A DNA stretch of 40,922 nt from an uncultured Paracoccus sp. (GTDB lineage: Bacteria; Pseudomonadota; Alphaproteobacteria; Rhodobacterales; Rhodobacteraceae), in contig NZ_CALMYP010000054.1 in the NCBI RefSeq assembly GCF_937873615.1, positions 1-40,922 on the forward strand, read 5' to 3'. This document shows positions 36,158 to 40,922 of the stretch, one piece after another. Every line of letters begins with the position of its first letter. Position 1 is the stretch's first letter. The translations under genes and the position numbers were made by a program. The notes under the pieces were generated by a model. That model was not told the origin of the DNA and searched no databases. It was given only the letters and a program-made list of their open reading frames with translations.

Positions 36158-38347
36158 TCAGGCCTGTCTCGCGCTGCGCAACTGGCTGTCCTGATCGAAG
36201 GGATTGGGCAGCGCGGATGCATAGGTGTCGCCCGTGGCTTTCGGCGTGACCGGTGCAGCCATATCAGCCGCCCCGGATGCGGCAGCAAGTGCCGGGGCGA
36301 GGCTGGCGATGCCTGCGGCGCGTGGCGAATCGCCGATACGGCCCATGACCGGGATCTGAAGCTGATCGTCCTTCGCCCCGGCCTCGGTCACCGCTTCCGA
36401 TTCGTCGAAAATCCCGTGAACGGTCTTGTCCCAATAGAAGGGCTTGGCGACGATCTCGTAGATCGCCTTCCATCCGGCAAGGCAGCCGAGCGGAAAGTAG
36501 AAATGCATGAACGGCACCCAGGGCAGCAGGTGACGATGCTTGGCCCCGCGCACCGCCCAGAAATTCATCGCCATTCCGACCAGTTCCGAGGCGACGAAGA
36601 GCGTGAAGATGGCGGCCAGGGCATTGCCGCCAAGCGTTGCGACCATGGGCCCGCCCAGAAGATGCGGCAGGCCGAGGCTGAGCAGCCAGAAGCTCCACAG
36701 GACGGGGGCGAGAAGATACTGAGAAATCGTGCCAAGGAACTGGACCTGAAAACCCATGAACCGCAGCGGGCCGAGATCGCGCCAGAGCGCGACCGGATCG
36801 CGCATATGGACCCCCCAGGTGACGGCATAGCCTTTCAGCCAGCGCGAGCGCTGCTTGATCCAGGGCAGAAGCCGGCAATTGGCTTCCTCGTCCGTCGTGG
36901 TGTCGATCAATTCGGTCCGCAGACCATGCCGCGCCAGCCGGACGCCAAGATCGGCATCCTCGGTCACGTTCCAGGCATCCCAGCCGCCGATCCGTTCCAG
37001 GATGTCGCGGCGAAAGAACAGGGTGGTCCCGCCAAGCGGCACCACCAGCCCCAGCCGGGCGATGCCGGGCAGATTGGCGCGGAACCAGCTGGCATATTCG
37101 ATGGTGAAGCAGCGTGCGAGCCAGTTGGTGCGCGGGTTGAAATAGTCCAGCCGCCCCTGCAGGCAGGCGACATCATCCGCAGCGACAGCAAAGCCGCGCG
37201 CGACCTTGTGCAACTGGTCGGGGTCGGGCCGGTCCTCGGCATCCCAGATGCCGACGATATCGCCGCGACAGAAATTCAGCGCATAGTTCAGCGCCCGCGG
37301 CTTGGTCTGCACCGGGCCGGGCGGCACGGTCACGACGCGGATCCAATGCGGCAGCGCGACGCCTTTCAGCGCCGCCGCCGTGACATGATCGGTGGCCTCG
37401 GTGACCAGCAGGATATCGGTCAGTTCGCGCGGATAATCGAGTCGCGACAGCCGCCCGACCAGCTTGCCGGCAACGTCGCTTTCGTGAAACAGCGGCACCA
37501 TGACCGAGATCACCGGCAACCCGCCCTTCAGCTGCGGCGCGCCTTTCAGTCCGGTCGCGATCAGCGCCCGCTCATTCGCGTTCTCGCTCGTCTGGCGCAG
37601 GATTGCGGCGAAGGCGCAGGTCTTGAGGATCAGGCCCGCAAGCAGCGTCAGCGTGGCCCAGGCGGTCAGCGCGCCCATCAGCGCCACAGGCGCAAGGGCA
37701 AGCCCGATCAGAACCGTCATGATTGCCAGTGCCGCCAGGCGCGCGACCCGGCCGCCGTTCATACTGCGGCAACTCAGATGGCCGGGAACGCTCTGTTCGG
37801 CCTGCCGCGTCAGCGCGGTCGAGCGGCGTGCCATGATCGCCGCATGAATACCGCTTTCGGCGGCAAATAGCATGCGCACCGGTCCGTAGCCTGGCGGCAG
37901 CTTTGCCGAAAGCGCAGCAAACGCGTCGGGTCGCGAGGTGGCAAGAAAGGTGGTCCCGCCGATCCGGCGCCAGGGCAGAACGGCGTGTTTCAGGCAGAAA
38001 CCGGCACCGATTTCGTCGATCAGTCGGGCGTCGGGCGGCATGGCGAGGGGGTCGATCTCGGAGGTGCGCCATTGCCGGGTCAGGGCATGGGTCAGCGCCG
38101 CTTCCGTGACCCAGCCTTGCGACAGCAGGATCTGGCCGAGCGGCACGTTCTGCCGCTGGCGCATCACGATGGCCTTCAGCAAATCGCCGTGACGGACCGC
38201 GCCCTGTTCCAGAAGAATCTGCCCCAGATGCCGCGGATCGCGCCTCGCCAGCGTCGGTTGCACATGTGCGGCATGTGGACCGACATGTGATGCAGCAGGA
38301 TGGCGCAGCGGAATCGAAGCGGCGGGTGCGGCAAGCTTGGCAGACAT
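36158..38347 (-). CDS. Membrane GT2 glycosyltransferase with N-terminal MshEN-like domain
   Basis: 729 residues. An N-terminal MshEN/type II secretion N-domain (about 38-190) has two 24-residue repeats, 40-63 (HLGQILLEQG...) and 69-92 (PLGQILLSQG...), five residues apart. After two membrane helices (about 207-255) comes a processive GT2 domain with DAED, TEDADLG and the QRSRW box (KQRSRWLKG), then about four more helices and a Pro/Ala-rich tail. The layout resembles NfrB-like enzymes, which bind c-di-GMP through an MshEN domain and make a secreted polysaccharide; here it is at the N-terminus. Key arginines of the MshEN motif are changed (H40, P69), so binding must be tested. AGGGGG before the ATG lies in a hairpin loop. 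Confidence 0.88.
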   Translation of the reverse strand: MSAKLAAPAASIPLRHPAASHVGPHAAHVQPTLARRDPRHLGQILLEQGAVRHGDLLKAIVMRQRQNVPLGQILLSQGWVTEAALTHALTRQWRTSEIDPLAMPPDARLIDEIGAGFCLKHAVLPWRRIGGTTFLATSRPDAFAALSAKLPPGYGPVRMLFAAESGIHAAIMARRSTALTRQAEQSVPGHLSCRSMNGGRVARLAALAIMTVLIGLALAPVALMGALTAWATLTLLAGLILKTCAFAAILRQTSENANERALIATGLKGAPQLKGGLPVISVMVPLFHESDVAGKLVGRLSRLDYPRELTDILLVTEATDHVTAAALKGVALPHWIRVVTVPPGPVQTKPRALNYALNFCRGDIVGIWDAEDRPDPDQLHKVARGFAVAADDVACLQGRLDYFNPRTNWLARCFTIEYASWFRANLPGIARLGLVVPLGGTTLFFRRDILERIGGWDAWNVTEDADLGVRLARHGLRTELIDTTTDEEANCRLLPWIKQRSRWLKGYAVTWGVHMRDPVALWRDLGPLRFMGFQVQFLGTISQYLLAPVLWSFWLLSLGLPHLLGGPMVATLGGNALAAIFTLFVASELVGMAMNFWAVRGAKHRHLLPWVPFMHFYFPLGCLAGWKAIYEIVAKPFYWDKTVHGIFDESEAVTEAGAKDDQLQIPVMGRIGDSPRAAGIASLAPALAAASGAADMAAPVTPKATGDTYASALPNPFDQDSQLRSARQA

Positions 38348-38380
38348 GGCGAATCCCCCTCGGTTTCGCCATGTCTGCCA
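38338..38380 (-). promoter_or_regulatory. Perfect 16-bp inverted repeat over the glycosyltransferase translation start
   Basis: 38338-38353 is the exact reverse complement of 38365-38380, with 11 bases between. In the minus-strand mRNA one arm holds the start codon (TTCGCCATGTCTGCCA) and the loop holds the ribosome binding site GAGGGGG. A 16-bp RNA stem would strongly hinder ribosome binding; as DNA it could be an operator. Confidence 0.7.
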
Positions 38381-38388
38381 TGAAGCCG

Positions 38389-38403
38389 TTAAATATCGGT
38401 TAA
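38389..38403 (-). promoter_or_regulatory. Candidate CtrA binding site
   Basis: On the minus strand TTAA-CCGATAT-TTAAC, the TTAA-N7-TTAAC consensus of the alphaproteobacterial cell-cycle and motility regulator CtrA. It is 41 bases upstream of the glycosyltransferase start and inside the 63-base gap after carA. No other full match was found in the window. Confidence 0.55.
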
Positions 38404-38410
38404 ATCGGCC

Positions 38411-39571
38411 TCAAACGCTGCGGCGGGCGCGCATCGAATCGGCAAAACGCTCGAACAGATAGGCCGAATCCTGCGGGCCGGGTGCGGCTTCGGGGTGATA
38501 TTGCACCGAGAAGACCGGCCGACCGGCGATCTCGATCCCGCAATTCGAGCCGTCGAAAAGGCTGATATGGGTCTCGCGCACGCCTTCGGGCAGGGTCTGG
38601 GCATCGACGGCGAAGCCGTGATTCATCGAGGTGATCTCGACCTTGCCGCTGTCGATGTCGCGCACCGGATGGTTGGCGCCGTGATGGCCGTGGCCCATCT
38701 TCACCGTCTTCGCGCCAAGTGCCAGCGCCAGCATCTGGTGGCCAAGGCAGATGCCGAAGATCGGCACGTCGCTTTCCAGCAGCGCCTTGATCATCGGCAC
38801 GGCATATTCGCCGGTCGCCTCGGGGTCGCCGGGGCCGTTCGACAGGAAAACCCCCTCGGGCGCATGGGCCAGCACGTCTTCGGCGGTGGCTGTGGCCGGC
38901 AGGACCGTGACATCGGCCCCGACCGACACCAGCGAGCGCAGGATATTGCGCTTGGCACCGTAATCCAGTGCCACGACCTTGAAGGGCTGCGGCTCGGACT
39001 GGGGGGCGAATTCGCCCGGCCATGACCAGAGCCCGCCTTCCCAGTGATAGCTTTGCCGCGTCGTCACCTCGCGCGCGAGATCGAGGCCCACCAGCCCCTT
39101 CCAGTCGCGGGCCCTGGCGATCATCGCCTCGATATCGAATTTCCCGTCCGGGTCATGGGCCAGCACCACATGCGGGCTGCCCTGCTGGCGGATGGCGCGG
39201 GTCAGGCGGCGGCTGTCGACGCCACCCATGCCGATGCGGCCACGCCGGCGCATCCAGTCCTGCAGGTCCGAGGTCGCGCGCCAGTTCGACGGCTCGGTCG
39301 GGTCCCATTTCACCACGATGCCGCTGGCCACCGGGTCGGCGGCCTCGTCATCCTGTTCGGTCACGCCGGTATTGCCGATATGGGGGAAGGTGAAGGTGAC
39401 GATCTGGCTGGCATAGCTGGGATCGGTCATGATCTCCTGATAGCCGGTCATGGCGGTGTTGAAGACCAGTTCGGCCACGACCTCTCCGGTGGCGCCGAAC
39501 CCCTGTCCCATGAATATCGTGCCATCGGCGAGGGCGAGGCAGGCGGTCGGCTTCGCGGGGGACGCGGTCAT
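38411..39571 (-). CDS. carA: Carbamoyl-phosphate synthase small subunit
   Basis: 386 residues. Glutamine amidotransferase that supplies ammonia to CarB for arginine and pyrimidine synthesis. N-terminal CPSase domain (FNTAMTGYQEIMTDPSYASQIV) and C-terminal class I amidotransferase with the triad C275 (FGICLGHQ), H359 and E361 (QYHPEAAPGP). Followed on the same strand by the MshEN glycosyltransferase after 63 bases; carB is not in the window. Divergent from the YqeY gene, as in related genomes. Confidence 0.98.
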   Translation of the reverse strand: MTASPAKPTACLALADGTIFMGQGFGATGEVVAELVFNTAMTGYQEIMTDPSYASQIVTFTFPHIGNTGVTEQDDEAADPVASGIVVKWDPTEPSNWRATSDLQDWMRRRGRIGMGGVDSRRLTRAIRQQGSPHVVLAHDPDGKFDIEAMIARARDWKGLVGLDLAREVTTRQSYHWEGGLWSWPGEFAPQSEPQPFKVVALDYGAKRNILRSLVSVGADVTVLPATATAEDVLAHAPEGVFLSNGPGDPEATGEYAVPMIKALLESDVPIFGICLGHQMLALALGAKTVKMGHGHHGANHPVRDIDSGKVEITSMNHGFAVDAQTLPEGVRETHISLFDGSNCGIEIAGRPVFSVQYHPEAAPGPQDSAYLFERFADSMRARRSV

Positions 39572-39711
39572 GGGAAGGCTCCTGATCTGGCAATCGCGCG
39601 GAACCTAGTGAAGGGGACCTGCGCGGTCAAGCGAGCCTGGGCTTGAACCGGGGCAAAACCACGCCTATTTGAAGGCGCTTGAGCCATGAGCGGCCAGGAA
39701 ATGGGGACGAA

Positions 39712-40173
39712 ATGGACCTGAAGACCAGAATCCAGACTGCAACCAAGGACGCGATGCGCGCCAAGGACGGGTTGCGCCTGTCGACGCTGCGGCTGATCTC
39801 GGCCGCGATCAAGGACCGCGAGATCGCCGCGCGCACCTGCGAGGGCGAGAACACGCCGATGAGCGATGCCGATCTGGTCGCGATTCTTGCCAAGATGGTC
39901 AAGCAGCGCCAGGAATCGGCCCGCGCCTATGAAGAAGGCGGGCGGCTGGAACTGGCCGAGAAGGAAAATGCCGAGATCGCCGTGATCGAGGAATTCCTGC
40001 CCCGCAAGATGAGCGCCGAGGAAACCCGTGCCGCCATCGACGAGATCGTGACCACATTGGGCGCAAGCTCGGTGCGCGACATGGGCCGGGTCATGGCGGA
40101 ACTGAAGACCCGCTTCTCGGGCCAGATGGATTTCGGCGCGGTTGGCGCGATGGTCAAGGAAAAGCTGCTGTAA
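39712..40173 (+). CDS. GatB/YqeY domain protein
   Basis: 153 residues, all helical: LKTRIQTATKDAMRAKDGLRLSTLRLISAAIKDREI at the start and YEEGGRLELAEKENAEIAVIEEFLPRKM in the middle, the YqeY family. It shares the tail domain of GatB and may bind tRNA, but its role is not established. GGGGA precedes the ATG at 39712. Confidence 0.92.
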   Translation: MDLKTRIQTATKDAMRAKDGLRLSTLRLISAAIKDREIAARTCEGENTPMSDADLVAILAKMVKQRQESARAYEEGGRLELAEKENAEIAVIEEFLPRKMSAEETRAAIDEIVTTLGASSVRDMGRVMAELKTRFSGQMDFGAVGAMVKEKLL

Positions 40174-40204
40174 GCGGCAGGCTTGAGATATGGCGACGTA
40201 TTGA

Positions 40205-40234
40205 GGCGGTGCCCCGGTCGGGGTGCCGCCTTTT
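40205..40234 (+). terminator. Rho-independent terminator of the YqeY gene
   Basis: GGCGGTGCCCC / GGGGTGCCGCC, 11 bp including two G-U pairs, with loop GGTC, followed by TTTT. Confidence 0.85.
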
Positions 40235-40249
40235 GCATGTGCCGGCCAG

Positions 40250-40744
40250 TCAGTGCGAGCGTCGCAGGCCGGACAGCGCGCTGTTGATCTCGGTCGCAAG
40301 CGATTCGCGCTCCTCGGGGGTGAGGAAGGCGCCGAGCTCGATCTCGCGCCCCGATTCGTGGTCGCCTTGCAGGACCAGATATTTCTCGACCGGGCCGGGG
40401 CGGATCACGGCGCGGATCCAGTAGGGATTGGCGCTCCAGCTGCGCTCGGGCCGTCCGGGATCGCGGCGAATCAGGCTGATGCGCGTGGCGGTCAATTCCA
40501 GCCGTTCCTCGCTGGTGCCGCTGCGATAGCTGCGCTCGATGGCCCACCAGATGCCGGCGATGGCCGCGAGCATGAAGGGCAGCAGCGCCCAAAGCACCGC
40601 GCTGCCCAGCACCGCCAGCAAAGGCAAGGCCAGAAGCACCGCAGTCACCCCGATGAACCAGACGAATCCCCTGCGCGGCAGCGAGCGGAAGGGCCAGGCC
40701 CTGAGCCGCCTCATGTCGCCATCGGTCTGCCATTCATAGGGCAT
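40250..40744 (-). CDS. DUF2244 membrane protein
   Basis: 164 residues. Begins MPYEWQTDGDMRRLRAWPFRSLPRRGFVWFIG, then two close membrane helices (about 27-68) and a soluble C-terminal domain with WSANPYWIRAVI, typical of DUF2244, which in alphaproteobacteria frequently lies next to cytochrome oxidase genes, as here (ctaD is upstream on the same strand). Function unknown; a part in oxidase assembly is only guessed from context. Confidence 0.88.
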   Translation of the reverse strand: MPYEWQTDGDMRRLRAWPFRSLPRRGFVWFIGVTAVLLALPLLAVLGSAVLWALLPFMLAAIAGIWWAIERSYRSGTSEERLELTATRISLIRRDPGRPERSWSANPYWIRAVIRPGPVEKYLVLQGDHESGREIELGAFLTPEERESLATEINSALSGLRRSH

Positions 40745-40779
40745 CTGCGCCCTCCACCATGGTCACGGGGCCAGAAGTG

Positions 40780-40807
40780 AAAACGGCCCCGGATTGCTCC
40801 GGGGCCG
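40780..40807 (-). terminator. Rho-independent terminator of ctaD
   Basis: Perfect 10-bp stem CGGCCCCGGA / TCCGGGGCCG with loop TTGC, followed on the minus strand by TTTTC, 20 bases after the ctaD stop. Confidence 0.88.
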
Positions 40808-40827
40808 ATATTCGGTCTGCCGTCCCA

Positions 40828-40922
<95 letters not shown>

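Overview
The window is GC-rich chromosomal DNA from an alphaproteobacterium of the order Rhodobacterales, most likely Paracoccus or a close relative. The pointers are the C-terminal end of an aa3-type cytochrome oxidase subunit I ending in a charged WDHSHAH tail, a serC-type RNA leader in front of serC, the small families DUF2585, DUF1467 and DUF2244, and strong C/G third-position bias in nearly all genes. No tRNA, rRNA, CRISPR array, prophage or insertion sequence was seen. About 40 protein genes are called, nearly all housekeeping.

Layout. 1-3.0 kb: the 5' part of leuC, a 0.4 kb non-coding gap with a long palindrome, an RluE-type pseudouridine synthase, an RTX-repeat protein and rpsO. 3.0-7.7 kb: an aldehyde dehydrogenase, a 1-Cys peroxiredoxin, an AT-richer islet with an unknown gene, and two tandem paralogous glycosyltransferases with TTG starts. 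7.7-18.6 kb: pnp, a ModE-like regulator, an unannotated-size 42-residue gene, mutT, argJ and a secretory PpiC isomerase overlapping as TAATG, secA, then rimI-tsaB-nfuA overlapping one another, and a UspA protein. 18.7-25.1 kb: a sugar-phosphate transferase with an AhpD-like protein, DUF2585, a phosphoesterase, serA and serC, and a GNAT acetyltransferase. 25.2-29.8 kb: an orphan response regulator and a series of small conserved or unknown genes plus an M48 lipoprotein protease. 29.8-36.1 kb: ilvN, ilvB, the leucyl/arginyl transferase and glnE. 36.2-40.9 kb: a large membrane glycosyltransferase with an N-terminal MshEN-like domain, carA, a YqeY protein, DUF2244 and the end of ctaD.

How it works together. 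The amino-acid genes (leuC, ilvBN, serA/serC, argJ, carA, glnE) cover branched-chain, serine, arginine and nitrogen control. argJ-ppiC, rimI-tsaB-nfuA, DUF2585-phosphoesterase and nitroreductase-EI24 are overlapping operons. serC carries a structured leader, and serA follows behind a terminator-like stem, so the two may be expressed at different levels.

The most interesting spot is 36.2-38.4 kb. The glycosyltransferase there combines (i) a 24-5-24 residue repeat pair matching the c-di-GMP-binding MshEN layout, (ii) a CtrA-type TTAA-N7-TTAAC box just upstream, and (iii) a perfect 16-bp inverted repeat that would bury its start codon in an RNA stem with the ribosome binding site in the loop. 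This suggests a cell-surface polysaccharide synthase controlled at three levels. It is a hypothesis from sequence, not an established system.
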